Source: Sipunculus nudus (lineage: Eukaryota; Annelida; Sipuncula; Golfingiida; Sipunculidae). Taken from it: a DNA stretch of 64,000 nt. The stretch spans positions 36,205,840 through 36,269,839 of the forward strand of contig CM049322.1 in NCBI GenBank assembly GCA_026874595.1, given 5' to 3'. A model generated the notes under the pieces. That model saw only the letters and a program-made list of their open reading frames with translations, had not been told where the DNA came from and ran no database searches. The position numbers were made by a program, and so were the translations under genes. Below, piece by piece: positions 47,696-60,346 of this stretch (positions within the stretch are counted from its first letter, which is position 1; each line of letters opens with the position of its first letter).

Positions 47696-47730
<35 letters not shown>
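47617..47730. repeat. Two (TA)n arrays separated by a 44-bp unique spacer
   Basis: AT runs at 47617-47655 and 47700-47730 flank GATGGAAAGGGTATACACAG and the following bases. Open frames here are only translated TA repeats. Confidence 0.9.
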
Positions 47731-47732
<2 letters not shown>

Positions 47733-48299
47733 AAAGACCGATATGCACTTTTTAAATACATTTTTGTGTTTAATAAAACCATGAACATATTTATTTAGGC
47801 CGGTGTCGATATATTATGAATTGAATATATCTCAAATTGCAGGTGAGTTATGCATATATATTTATATATATGTATGTATATACATATATATATATGACGT
47901 TTAATATATTTATATATGTTTGACGTTTTCGACATTTTAAATTAATCAGGACATTATTAAAGAAACATAATTTCTAACTATCTCTCATGTTCAAGTAGAA
48001 ATTTTTATCTTATTTTTGTAATATTACACTTTACTGATCAGATCCGGGTCCTTACCAACAAATAAATCGAGGATATTAAAAACAAGCCTAAACGTGATAC
48101 TTCCTCCTTTTTACACAAACAACAAATTATATCATAAGCCAGATGTGATTCTTAATATGATCTTATATTTTCATCAGTAATTTATGATTTTATTTCCCAT
48201 AATAAAAGTATATGGAAAACAAAATATATTTTATTAAACTTGTTTGAGGCGGAGACCAGTAAATCAGTAAGTTAAATATTATATGGTGATATATAGGTT

Positions 48300-49040
48300 G
48301 TACGCAACGTAGGTACATGGATTATCAATTATGCATCGCACGACGATTAAGGTAAAATTATATCGAAAGTGATATCTATATTATGTTATACGATTCCTGA
48401 ATTTAGTCATTAAAGATATAAATTTATCATAGCCTTATTGAATATTTCAGATTCACCAAGTCTGTTGAAAGAGTACTTATTAACTTCTCATTTTGAATTT
48501 GTCTTATAACGGCTGTTGATACAATCCTGGATTATGCGTCATTGGTTGACTGAAGAGTGCTGATCCTTTATAGTTCATTTAGTAACTTTCGTTCAACTAT
48601 CTAAATTCCGGAATAGTGATCAAACGTATTCACTGACAATAATCTAAAAAAAAATTTATTCAGTACAGGTATGAATGCCAGAAGAAACGATTTAACCTTG
48701 TAACAGGACTATCGAGCCGAAGGACCTTCTAAGCAGAAGAACGTGAGGTTGATCCTCAACAGGCTTCCAAGACAAAAAGGCGATATCGCAACAGGCCTTG
48801 GGACATTCATTAAATCATGATGACACATTTGGAATAAAGACTCTTTTGCAAGTTGTTATTCAAACTCTATTCATCTCAGGCTCTCGGAACCATAAGATAT
48901 TATGGTTTAGCTATTTTTATATTACCTGCTTACATTTTAGCATAGTTGAATGTAACCCTTAATTCGTCACCGTCCAGCCGGCCGTCATTTAACAGTACAC
49001 AAATTGTAACCGTATACATAGAACTGTCTACCTATACCAG
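48300..49040. other. Insertion-specific spacer, no gene recognised
   Basis: Belongs to sequence present only in segment 2. No family or repeat structure recognised. Confidence 0.4.
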
Positions 49041-49500
49041 GGAAGTCACAGACAAATCTTCTGGAAAACCTTAAATTAGGTCGTGGTAACCTATATTCTG
49101 CGACCTACGGGCCAAAACACGATTTTTTTCTAACCCGGACAGTCAGACGGGGCAAAAATTGTATCCATTAGGCCTAGTATTTTCTAATGTTAACATCAGG
49201 GAGGTCCTAAGCATAGTCCATGGAAACCTGAAATTGAACATGATGACCTATATTTTGCAAACTGAGAGCTAAACACATTATTTGAGCACATTGAATGTTA
49301 GATAGGTACAAATCGTATCTGTTTGGCCTGAAATTTTCTAACCCAATATCCGCGTACGTTCTCGAAAAAGCTCTTTGAAAACTTGAAACATGGTCATGGC
49401 GACCAATAAAGCTATATTTTTTGAGCATTGGGCCAAAAATATGAATCTGAGCGCCCCAACAGACAGGATACAGATCCTACCTATTTTACTATGGAACCTG
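49041..49500. repeat. Three degenerate tandem units of about 150 bp
   Basis: Units begin near 49041, 49196 and 49350. Shared landmarks in order: GGAAA-CTTGAAA-x-GGTC-TG-x-GACCTAT, TTTTG or TCTGCGA, GGGCCAAAAC or GAGCTAAACAC, a run AGACRGG-x-AAAT-GTATC, then TTAGGCCT or GTTTGGCCTG with ATTTTCTAA. Substantially diverged, so an old satellite-like or internally repeated element. Confidence 0.65.
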
Positions 49501-51887
49501 TTATAATACATGATATATTCAGCCGAGTGTCATGGCCCGTGGGCCTTAAGTAATAATTATATTTATTAATGCGAAAATCAAGGTATTTCAATTTTGATAT
49601 TTCAGCAAGTATGTACGCTGCAAAGGGTCGTGACTTAAAAGGGACGGTAACATTTAGACCGAAGGTCCCAATATAATATTCGAGACCCGATTACTAATAA
49701 TAAATATGTACACGTTATTACTTGTTGACTTCTTTTCACATTAAAATGGAAAAATATAATATTGTTACCTTAATATCAAACTAAAGTAAGGGGCACGGCA
49801 AAATAGTTTAGTATTACACACATCAGCTTTCAAAACAAAATATACAGTCCGAACTTTTCATTAAAATTCTGCTGCTATTTTGTATGCTTACAAAACTATT
49901 TCATTAAATAACATTTAAATAAGCAGTTTCATCTTATTTTAAATTTTCCTCAAAATGTTCTCTAGAATATGGTGTTACTTTAAATACTGAAAAGTACACA
50001 ATAACTGGTTTGGTAGTTTTACAGAAGACTTGTGATTTTAAAGGTAGTTTAGTCTGCTGTGTCTTTGGATGATCTTGCACGACGCATTTGAGGAGGCAAA
50101 AACAACGTTTGGATCTTCTGAGATCTCTTCAAATGTTTATTTTTTGCGATCCGTCTGTTGAATGTTTTTTTTACAGCCATTTCACAGACAAGAGCTGAAA
50201 AATCTACATCAGGTGTTTTTCTTTGATGCATGAGTGTTTGTTTTTCCAATTTTTACATGTATTTGTGTGTTATACCCTTTCTAAACCTATTGCCTTAAGC
50301 TTGAAATGAAAATGTGAATTTTCTTAGAGATTCAACATCCACTTAAATATTATTTATTCTGTAACCAGGCATTGACGCAAATAGATTCAGATTAGAAAAG
50401 ATCACAAGTTAGTGACGTTTTCAATTATTAAATGCCCATTAATGCATTTTTAGCTCAGATAACTGTCCGTGGGCTAAAAGAGTTGGACTAGAATTATATA
50501 AGCAGTAGAGTTTGCAATATTTGATGAAGTGTGCGTGTCTGATGTCCTTTACCATACATTTTATCAATTTTCAGGTTATATTGATAAGGGGACAGGCATG
50601 TGTGTGTTAAGGATTTGTAGCGCCACTTGATTTTATGCAAGCCAAATTAACATGTTACATTTTTAAGTAAAAGAAAGAAAACATCTTTTTATTTTTATAT
50701 TATGGCGCACCATAAAAAGAGAGAGTGATTAATTTATTGCGAATTGAGTTTTTTATATGTTTGCTTTAAGGTTACATACATAATGGCATGTTCATATCTT
50801 AATATAACAGGATCACGAGGATAATTACAAACATGTTGTTCTTGTGACTCGTTTGTCCGTGATAAATGTTAGTATGTGAATAAGTAAAAGTGTTCTTTGT
50901 CTCTTCTTCCAACTCGTGTAAAAAAATTAACACTTTATCTGTTACATTAGGATTATCTATTACTTATAATGTCCGTAACCCGATATTGATCCTGGCTCAT
51001 GCGAGAACTTCGGATGCCTTTATATCAGTGGGGCTGTTTCACGAACTTATTTGTCAATCTGTTCTTAGCATAAGGATAAAATGTACGAGTGGCTTTGTAT
51101 AGTTCTGCATATTTGAACTGCGACAGGGGGGTTGCCTGACCCGTGAATTACAATAGAAAGCTCAGTCAAAACGTATCACATGTCAGTGTAGATATAACAC
51201 TCAAAACTGACTAAATCACCATGTAACCAGTTAGTTCTTTACTTATCAGCGTTAGAATGAGCCGGCCGCAGATCATAAAAAGCAGACTTTCTAAACGTAA
51301 TATGCAGACAGGCTAGGGTTCAGATAAAACGCGGGGGATTTGGAAGGATAGAGAGAAATAATGAACACGAATCCAAGAGTGAAATCGATATTTCATTCCA
51401 AAGTAACAACCCGCTGACCGAAATATGATAATACTAGTTTCCAATATCTGGAAGATGTGGTAGAATCACATGACGTTATGCTGAGAGAGAACGCTTACCA
51501 AAAGAATGTAGCATTACTAAGCGCACTGTGACATATTATATGACATTGTACTATTATATATTCTGATCAGCGCAAGAGTATGTAAATAAACATATTGACA
51601 AAAAAAGTCTATCACGTGATTTATGTCTTGTAATGCATTGGCTTATCTGCTTTTTTATTTTTATTTTTTTTTAATCATACTGCCGTGTTATTGGAATGTA
51701 CTGGTCTCGAGAACTTAAAAAGTTGCGAAGCACCATATACTAGTATCATCGCCTATTTCTGACATATTGATGAGGCCACCACTGCCGATTGAGTTTTTCA
51801 GGAACACTCATTATTGTCTTCATATGATACTCAGTTATTGTTAGATACGCGCTATAATTTTCCAACATTTTTTTTTAAACTTCAAAT
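49501..51887. other. Segment-2-specific spacer; one small basic open frame (50049-50249, minus)
   Basis: The 66-codon minus-strand frame (with RKTPDVDFSALVCEMAVKKT and many Lys/Arg) resembles nothing known to me and lacks splice or homologue support. The rest is unassigned. Confidence 0.35.
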
Positions 51888-51927
51888 TCAAGAATTGCAC
51901 ATCTGAGTAACTCCGGAGTGGTCTGCT
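51888..51927 (-). CDS. Tentative terminal tail exon, IgSF copy 2
   Basis: Acceptor tacgcag|A (phase 2), ADHSGVTQMCNS then TGA. The frame and stop are conserved with 3666-3705 in copy 1. Distance from the previous exon is about 2.4 kb. The weakest exon of the model. Confidence 0.4.
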
Positions 51928-54323
51928 CTGCGTACGATCTTCGGAAAGCGGTCAAAACCAACTTCAAGTTGAGACAAGATTTGTTTAATTTTGATTCAGA
52001 AAAAAATTCATCCATGCATTTAAATTAGTATACCAAAATGTGTGTGGCAAAAAAAATATTTGCATCTATTAACTCAGAATGCAAACATTGGAATGTGTAG
52101 TAATTACGTCATGAATTCGATGCAAATCACTCAGACTAAGATTACATTCGCTGATTAATCATTATGATTGGAGTATAACGCAAAATGCGTAGCTTGGAAC
52201 TTCCTATTGGTCAATTCATACCGAAATCCATCTTCAATTCTGTTGAGGAATCCTGTCAGTAAACAAAATATACTCAATCGTAAAAAATGATGTGAGTCAA
52301 TGCGTTATGAAAATTGTAAGACCTAAACACCCTACATAGAATAAGATGCGGTTACATGGGCGGGTACTGTCTTTGTTTAACAAGAAACAGTTGTGTTTGT
52401 GAGTACCAGAATTTATGGCTATTTATGCTATTTATGGCTGCTGGTCCAGCGTGAACGTCTTATTTAAACTGTTCGACCGTAAGTCATGTCTTATTCAAAA
52501 GTTCCATACTTAAATCAATACAGAACTATTACGCGCGAAAACGGCTTTCATTTTAGGGAAATGACAAATAACGTGAGTTTTTGTAATGGACTTCACACAT
52601 AGCATCTACGTTTAACTGGCTTACTATACATACTCTTACTGGAAGGATTATATGCCGCCTTTTATATAAAATGCAGAGTAGCACAAAACATATATAGATA
52701 ACGGGACGACCACTCACCTCCTTATATTGGACCTCGTAAGAAGAATGTAAAGCATTTAAGCTAAATTTTAGAAAAGTGAATATCCTCGTTGTGGCTGCAT
52801 CATCAGGGGAAGTTTCTGCGAATGAAAGATGGAAGATGTCTAACGCGCCCAGGCAGCACCATATGCGAGCCCAGAATAACCAGCAAAATTTTGGCTGTTC
52901 TTTATATGATATAGATTTTGAATCCGCCTTGTTTTATTGGGTTCTAGTGATGCATTGAGGAGCCGCTTGAGGAAATGTGTTGAACAGGTTTGAAAGAGGT
53001 ATTGAGGCTTATATTGGTGAAAAAATGGACAGTTCGCTTAACCCACAAGCGCTATCCCAAGTCTTTGAAAGAACGAGTTTTTATAACTGCTGCAGTTGTT
53101 AAATTTATAGGTTAAAAATTAATCTAAGATAAAATTTTCAAAAAAAAGGAAATCTATCAATCTGGAATACATTAGCGTTGGGCAATATGGACACGGCATT
53201 ATGTATATACTATGTATATATTTTATATTAATGCATAACAAAAAAAGGATCAATATAAATAGGTAATGCCACCCGATACCTATTTCATTTTATGGCGGAC
53301 GACATACACCTGGATAATACTATGCGAGTGAAGGATGAATAATTTTTAAAATTACAGTGAGATATCTAAATTTGTTCAAATTTAAAAGTTATTGGTTTTA
53401 ACCTCACGTTTTTACAAAACAGGCTTCAAATTAAAGAGAGTATTGTAGTGGAGGCAAGATTTTATTGTAAATACATTCATGACACAAACACCAAGATACA
53501 CAAGTATTGTGGCTGATAGTCAGCTATAGATCTCGGATAAGTATACACATATACATTTTAACGTTTTACACCGAATATAATACACATCCATGAACACGGG
53601 ACACTTAGAATATATGTAAGGAGTCATTATCGGAGTAATATGAAGGCAAATATCCAACGGAACCTATGATAAGACAAACATATACCTCATTTGTGATAAT
53701 TTAAACGGTAAAACAATTTTACGTATTTCATTCAAAGAATGGAAGGATTCTTTAACTACATAACTATCAACTTGAAACTGGTCCTTATATAAAAATACCA
53801 AAATATTATGTTAAGCAATGAACAATAAATATAATGGATATAATGAGACTAAATCGCATGGTTTTCACAATCTTTCAATACGTTTACTTAATGTTGAGGT
53901 ATATGCATACAAGGCTCTAGATCCAATGTATATTAATGATTAGTGTCAAGTTGTATGTGAGATGATTCGTTTGGAATCACGGTGATATATTCTTCTGATA
54001 GGCTGAAAAATACCAATACAGGGTACGTTACTAAGTGATATTCAATTTAAGTTAGTTTAAGAGACAAGTGTCCGAGTAAGGACATACTAGGCTTATTAAA
54101 TGGATAGTTTAGCAAACAATATCAAATCAGCAACGTTTGATGAGAAAGGATATGCTGAAATGTGAATATAAACAATTTCTTGACACACTTGTGTTGTTAA
54201 ATAGAAGATACATACATATAGTCTCTTTTGAGTGTTCATTTAGGGAAATTCTTGATTGTAATATATGAAACTACGCGTCAATTTAAATTATACATTAAAA
54301 AAGAGTATTTTGTAAAGTTTTAC

Positions 54324-54380
54324 CTCGTTGTCTTATCTCTTGATCCTGGTTTTATTTGTTCGTAAGGGCCGGGACATGAT
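54324..54380 (-). CDS. 57-nt tail exon with YEQI motif, IgSF copy 2
   Basis: Acceptor ctcatag|A, donor ACGAG|gtaaaa, phase 2-2; reads SCPGPYEQIKPGSRDKTT. YEQI is a YxxI motif 12 residues after YNEL. The intron before it carries the segment-2-specific insertion 54430-55990. Confidence 0.7.
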
Positions 54381-54429
54381 CTATGAGAAAAAAAGGGTAA
54401 GGGCATATACATATACTAGTAGACCATAA

Positions 54430-55758
54430 AAGAGGGGCAAACCTGTGTAAATGGCTTAGTTACCGTGTCGGAGCTAATGAATATTCATAGGGCTACCAAG
54501 CACTTCATGCACTTCTTGAATAGTCATTGGCTTTCGGTGGAGTCCGGTAATAAAAGGGGCTCAAAGACTGTTGTCCTTCGCACTTGAACTACAGCCGCCA
54601 GCGAGTAGCGATCGCCAGCAGAAGAGGAACCGCAGATCTTAGAATGCCATCGAAAGGTTAGGGATAAAGACCCGTAAGATGTTCTCACTTAGCACATTCT
54701 TGTAAATGTAATTCTAGATGCATATTTTTATCTCATAGTTTGAATACAGATTGTTAATACTTAAAGTAATGTTTTTCTTTATCTCGCAGTATAAATACAG
54801 ATTTGTAAATACTTAAAGTAGACTTTCAAAGGAGGGTGTGTTAAAGATGTCATTTAAAATTAGTCAGCTCGACGTTTCGAGGGGTAAGCTTATTTGTAAT
54901 GCCCAGTGCACAGTAGCGTATAAATTTAGTGGTAATGTATTGTAAAGCAAAAGGCAGCTTAAATGCATAGTGCACAGTTTTAGACGGCGCTGTCAGTCCT
55001 TCCATGTGCAAGTTATAATTGAGGGAAATACGGAGTTTTACTATAATGTCAAAATGTGATGTATCACTAGGGTTATTAAAAATACCGCCCATTAATGAGG
55101 TATTACAGGTAAAACTGTAATTTATTTCGTTTCGCGCGTGCAGCGCTTGTAATACGTAATTTAAATGTCTCTCTTCGTGTGTCACGGGCATAAGCCCAGG
55201 GGTATTAATATAACGTTTACGATATAGGAATCTTGCTAGGCAGTAGACCCTCATGGCATGCGTGCCTTGGTATTTGAAATGGCCATAGGAGTTTTGGAGA
55301 ATTTCTGAGTTGACTTTCTGATAGCTTTCTATCCTAGGTGGTGACCTCTTCAGCGAGGCCGATAGCGTAGGGAATGGTGTACTACATGTTCAGCTGAAGG
55401 ACAAGAGGACATAGAGGGAGGTGGAGACTGTTATGACGCACACCAGCAGAGGTAGAAACGCACGGTCAGGGTTCGCCAACGAGGCCGACAGAGGGCGCTC
55501 AAGTGTGTCCGACACGAGATTGAGGTTCGTCAGAGATGAGAGGCGTAGAGGTGGAGGACTGGTGCGCATGAGTCCAGCATAGAAGAACTGGTACTGGGTA
55601 ATGACGTCAGAGTGCAGGGGAACGTGTTGGCATATCAGAATTTCCAACAGATCTCGTATTTTTGTTAAGAGAAGATACCATTTATGTATCAGATAGGTAA
55701 ACGCAGTAAAGATACGATTATCTTATATGCGGTTCTCTGTTATTATTGTGAGCCTGGA

Positions 55759-55789
<31 letters not shown>

Positions 55790-55990
55790 CACACGAGCGC
55801 GTGGTTCAGACTGCATACAACGATGTCACACTCTAGTTTTCACATGCAAAAAAGGTTAAGGCCCTTAGTATTCTTCAATGGCTCTCTTTACAAGTTGGAT
55901 CTTGAGCATATATACATCCTATCTGGTGGCAGCAAAGATCATCAGTGCAGAAAACGTTTATACATATCATAAAAATTAATTCATCTATAA
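54430..55990. mobile_element. Segment-2-specific insertion, retroelement/LTR-like
   Basis: Not present in segment 1 (break near 5950). It contains a TATA-like GTAATAAAAGGGGCTC at 54548, then a GC-rich leader-like stretch and ATG near 54642. A second GC-rich block starts with TGTTATGACGCACACCAGCA at 55429 and runs to about 55750. Such blocks resemble LTR or 5' leader sequence, but no coding domain and no matching pair of LTRs was found. A (GT)n tract follows at 55761. Confidence 0.3.
55761..55789. repeat. (GT)n microsatellite
   Basis: About 14 GT units. Confidence 0.95.
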
Positions 55991-56386
55991 ACTATGGAAT
56001 TACTACTTTCTATTGTCAGACCATAACATGTATCGATTATATGACCGATCCATGGAATGTAAATATACATACTATGGGCACCAATTATTGAATGTGTGCA
56101 TCCCATGGGTTAGGAAAACGGATTTGAACATTCAATGGCTGACGTCATATATGAGTAATAAGAGTATTGATATAAAGGTACATTTCTACAATAAACTGAC
56201 AAATTGTAAATGTAATAAGCGATCAGAAAAAAATATGTTTAATAATTTCCGACATTTCATATTTTCAACAAGAGTATTGATTGAAGATATATTAAGTGGC
56301 ATTTTGCATATTCTATGACCTTGGAATTAAAATTTTCTTTAATATTTATTCAAACAGATGCAAATTTTACAAAAGTAACAACTTAC

Positions 56387-56431
56387 CTCTCGATTTGTGA
56401 TATGTTCAGTTCATTATAAATCTGCTCAGAC
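56387..56431 (-). CDS. 45-nt tail exon with YNEL motif, IgSF copy 2
   Basis: Acceptor attttaag|G, donor GAGAG|gtaagt, phase 2-2; reads SEQIYNELNISQIER. YNEL is a YxxL motif. In copy 1 the GAA of YNEL is TAA. Confidence 0.75.
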
Positions 56432-56836
56432 CTTAAAATAAATGTTCATGACATCTGTCCGTATATTTCACATAGATATAATTATGAATAAATAAAATGA
56501 CACTTTTTAAATATTGTATGAAGATAATAACACTTATAAATACTTTTAGATATTTAAATATGAGATTAACTGAAGTATTCGCGATCAATGGGTTTCACAG
56601 TAGGGGTCACTCGAACTGAAACTAAAATGTTTCGATTATTGAACAAAAAGATAATGACAAAAAAAAATGAGTAACAATAATTCCCAAATAACTATACACT
56701 TATACCGTTTCCATGTATTATTTATGATTTATCTCGTACTTTCGATTATTTTTAAGAGATAATTAGGAGCTTTCTTTTATAACTCTATATTTATATCATG
56801 TTTTTTCTCAACTTGACAGAATAATCAGGAACTCAC

Positions 56837-56858
56837 CTTTTGGGAGCTTTGTCATTAT
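56837..56858 (-). CDS. 22-nt tail micro-exon, IgSF copy 2
   Basis: Acceptor cgttcag|AT, donor AAAAG|gtgagt, phase 1 in and phase 2 out; reads YNDKAPK between the TM and the next exon. Its length matches the micro-exon independently found in locus 3 (47192-47213) and the one in copy 1 (6932-6953). Confidence 0.75.
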
Positions 56859-57211
56859 CTGAACGAAAATAATTGACAATGTATAACGGTACATGTACAT
56901 TTGCATTTTACCATCAGGATAAAAAAACGGTATTGGAAAATTAAAGCCTTTAGATATTATTACATTTAGAAATTATTGTCCAAATATTTTTTTTATTTTA
57001 TTGACAATCTTAGGTAGGAATACAGGTGAATCGGATTTTTTTATAGTTTTTTTATGCAAGCATCTTGATGTTTATTGAAATCACATGAACCTGTGTTACA
57101 TACGCCTATTGAATAAATTAAGGTAATCATACACAATAATGTAGTTCAAAGATGAAGGAAAAATGCTACATACCAAAGAAAGATAATGCAGGAAAACTCT
57201 GGATAACTTAC

Positions 57212-57319
57212 ACACTTTTCTTGCATAATAGCAATAGGAAATAAAAGCCGCGGTCTGGATTATTATCAACAGACCAAGAACTATAGCTGCGACTCCCCCT
57301 GGACCAATGCCACCCGAAA
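57212..57319 (-). CDS. Transmembrane exon, IgSF copy 2
   Basis: 108 nt, phase 1-1, acceptor tttacag|TT, donor GTGT|gtaagt. Reads GIGPGGVAAIVLGLLIIIQT then AAFISYCYYARK. No charged residue in the membrane span, so pairing with a charged adaptor is not suggested. Confidence 0.85.
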
Positions 57320-57721
57320 CTGTAAAATGAATGAGAATGAAGAATATAAATAATAACTCGTGTCACTGTATTTTGTATTTCACTCCTATTGTTGGAAGTA
57401 CTTACGAAACGTGTACTGCTGTTCAAAGTGTTTTATCGAATTTGAACAGGTAAACTGTGAATATGCTTCCCAATCCAGCGTTAAAGGATTACATGCTATA
57501 CATTTATAGTGAGTATAGGATAGACTTATGTATGCACGTTTACCATTAAAAAAAGGTAGCCGTTAGCATTTACTACGTTTCAATATTCGATATTTTAATT
57601 ATAATAAGTATAACACGACTGTTGATTGTATGTCATAGAAACTATATGTGTAAAAAATGTATCATATATGAACTTTGACACGAGATCAGACTATTCTCAT
57701 GACATCCTGTGTCACTCGTAC

Positions 57722-57811
57722 CTTGTTGATTACTGCAGGGCGATTCGCTAGAGGTCGTCAGCAGGTCTGTTGTTACAGACTCTGCATTTCTGTAGGTTGT
57801 TTGTCTGACAT
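57722..57811 (-). CDS. Ser/Thr-rich stalk exon, IgSF copy 2
   Basis: 90 nt, phase 1-1, acceptor atcacag|AT, donor CAAG|gtacga. Reads DVRQTTYRNAESVTTDLLTT and then SSESPCSNQQ; the single Cys could allow a disulfide-linked dimer (inference). Confidence 0.7.
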
Positions 57812-58734
57812 CTGTGATCATAACATGTGTCTTATTAGGTACCTTTTTGCAAAAGATCAGTAATTACCTGACGTTACAACAAAGAGAATAAATTGCTGCC
57901 TTGAAGTTTTGTCTCAGCCTTCATATAGTCTTTCCCCGTCAAACTTTACCCTTCACAAACGTGTAATGACGTCGCATTACTGTTTGTTGCTTTTGACCAT
58001 CTTTTTATTTTCTCGTATTATTGAAACGTAAAATAAGCGTTTTAAAACATACATCCTTCTTATCCACCCGTTGATATTTCACCCTATAACTTTAGGTATA
58101 GTGATAAGATTAGATTTGGCTATATTATTGTATAGCTATTTTACCAATATTTTCTGAATAATTCAGAAAATGTGAATATGTCTATTTTTTTATCAGTGAG
58201 TATGTTGAAAAGAAATTTCATTCCTTGTAATAACAGTCATACGAAATTATCTTACAATTAGCAAATATGTTAATAGTGTAGATAATTTTGTATTAAGTAC
58301 TTAGGGAATTTCACACTTCACTAACAATTATGTAGCCATGCTTTCATAGACCCTGATTCAGCGACCTTCTCTTGTGTCTATTTCATCTATTGCTTCTTGA
58401 AGAAGCTGACACGTGTTCGGTCCGATATCACAATTTCCAATCAAATTGTCCTTAGAAAATGCAAACAATACACTTCCCGTCTAATCAAGAGCAAACCGTA
58501 TCAGAAACAGTATAGGTTTACTTGACTGGTAAGATTTTTGATACTTTCCCGTGAATGCTAAACGTTTAATCAAAATATTGTACCAGACGTCAGCGCAGGG
58601 CACGTTTGTGCGAGTCTTTTGTTTGGATCAACTGCCTTTTTCATTATTCATGAAAAAGATGCCATGGATGGCCGCAGAATCAAGGTATGTGAAGGCGCAG
58701 CCACAGACATGGTAGTATAAAAATGGCCACTTAC

Positions 58735-59007
58735 AATTAACGAAAAATGAAATATCACCAGATATTTTCTTTTCCCTGTAACCAACTAGAACGTTTGAAA
58801 CAACACAATTGTATGTGTTGTTGCCTTTTATTTCCCGGGTTATGATCAACACGGGCCTATTAAAGGTCGTCTGGTTATCAGCGCCCTCTATCTTTACCCA
58901 TCGGTAACTTGGCGCAGGTCTGCCCATCGCGCTGCAGGTAATCTGATTGCCCGGGATTAGAGTGTCGCCACTTGTGATTGATGTGATCTTCAGATCACGT
59001 GGCCCAT
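58735..59007 (-). CDS. Ig domain 3 exon, IgSF copy 2
   Basis: 273 nt, phase 1-1, acceptor atttcag|AT, donor GTTAATT|gtaagt. GPRDLKITSI, ITCSAMGRPAPSYRW and NTYNCVVSN give the I-set Cys-Trp-Cys pattern. Open and the same length as copy 1. Confidence 0.85.
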
Positions 59008-59610
59008 CTGAAATATGCAAGATGCATAAAAAGTATAAATGTATTATACACATGTTAGGCAGTAACATTTAAAAGTAAACTTTCCAGCATTTTTCCTGTA
59101 CAAATATAACTAGTTTCATTTTCAAATTGGCACTAGAAGGGGCAAAAATACAACAAACATCTAATGGCATTTGACATGTGTAAGTGAACAAAATGTAAAC
59201 ACTAATCCTTTATAGTCTCATTACTTACAAGTGATAAACCTAAAGAAGCCCAGATTGACATTATTGTTCAGGGAAAAACAGAGTAATTAAAAAAAATTCA
59301 AATGATCTTGTTTGAATTTATGTCCATAAGGTTTCTTTGAACCTCGGAAAATTTTATTAGGGACTACAAAACCTTTTTCCACTCACCGATGATAAAAAGC
59401 AAAAGGACATATATTGAAATATATCAGAGGTATTGCAAATGAATTTTAAATTGTGGTTATTGTATTAAACAATAATCTAAATGTTATCAAACAATCTGTT
59501 TATACTTCTTATATGTTTAATATTAACAAAAACGATTACGATTGCAAAACTCAAATAGACACTTTAGATTGTAAAGCCAGTTATTATTCAGAACTGATAT
59601 TTATACTTAC

Positions 59611-59952
59611 ACTGAACTACTATACTATTGGTCAGGCATTGATAAGTAAACATAGGGGCCCGCTTGTCATATGCTTTGAGAGCCGTGTCTGGAGGGATGA
59701 GTCATTCCGGAGGCTCATGGAAGTATGTGAGACACGAAAACTTCTGACCATGCATATCCAGGCTGACGTTAAATAGGGTGGTATATTTTGCTAGCTGTCC
59801 ATTGGTCTCATTAGTTACAGGTAGAGTATAACCTTTAAAGGTCCAATTCATTTGTGGAGCCCAGGCTACCCGCCCTGAAAATGTAGTCTCACAGGTCCCT
59901 GTGACAGTGTCATGTTCTGCCGCCACAGGAGTAACAGCACACATCGGCTGTG
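59611..59952 (-). pseudogene. Ig domain 2 exon, IgSF copy 2 (internal TGA)
   Basis: 342 nt, phase 1-1, acceptor gtttcag|CA, donor TTCAGT|gtaagt. Keeps TGTCETTFSG, MNWTFKG and LDMHGQKFSCLTYF. TGA at 59704-59702 follows PPE where copy 1 has Gly (GGA). Exon length and both splice sites are unchanged, so the stop is a recent point change. Confidence 0.8.
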
Positions 59953-60346
59953 CTGAAACAAGCATGTAGAGGGTTAAAAACATCAAATGTTATGCGAGTC
60001 TCACTATATTAACTCATATACCCATATGTAAATTTTCAGTTTAATATGTGTAAATAGAACAGCCAGGTTTTGTTTAAATGAAGATGACCCTTATAATTTC
60101 TGAAAAAAAACTTATGACACAAAAGGGAATTGCACATTATATGTTTACATTTATATGAAACGTCAACATAAGCATCAAAATTATATTTGTGAGTTTGATT
60201 CAAAACACGTAACAAATTTTATGTTTATTACCAAAATACTAGGAAAAAACACTTTATTAATAAACTGAATACTTCCGGTTTAAGTTGCAAGACATATTTT
60301 AAGAATAAAGTATTTAGAAATAATTCTACGAATATTCTACATTTCC

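Noticed and set aside
54850-55254. 134-codon minus-strand frame
   Set aside because: Lies in the segment-2-specific insertion, shows no domain, and has no splice or homologue support.
57675-57863. 62-codon plus-strand frame
   Set aside because: Antisense to the stalk exon of Ig copy 2.
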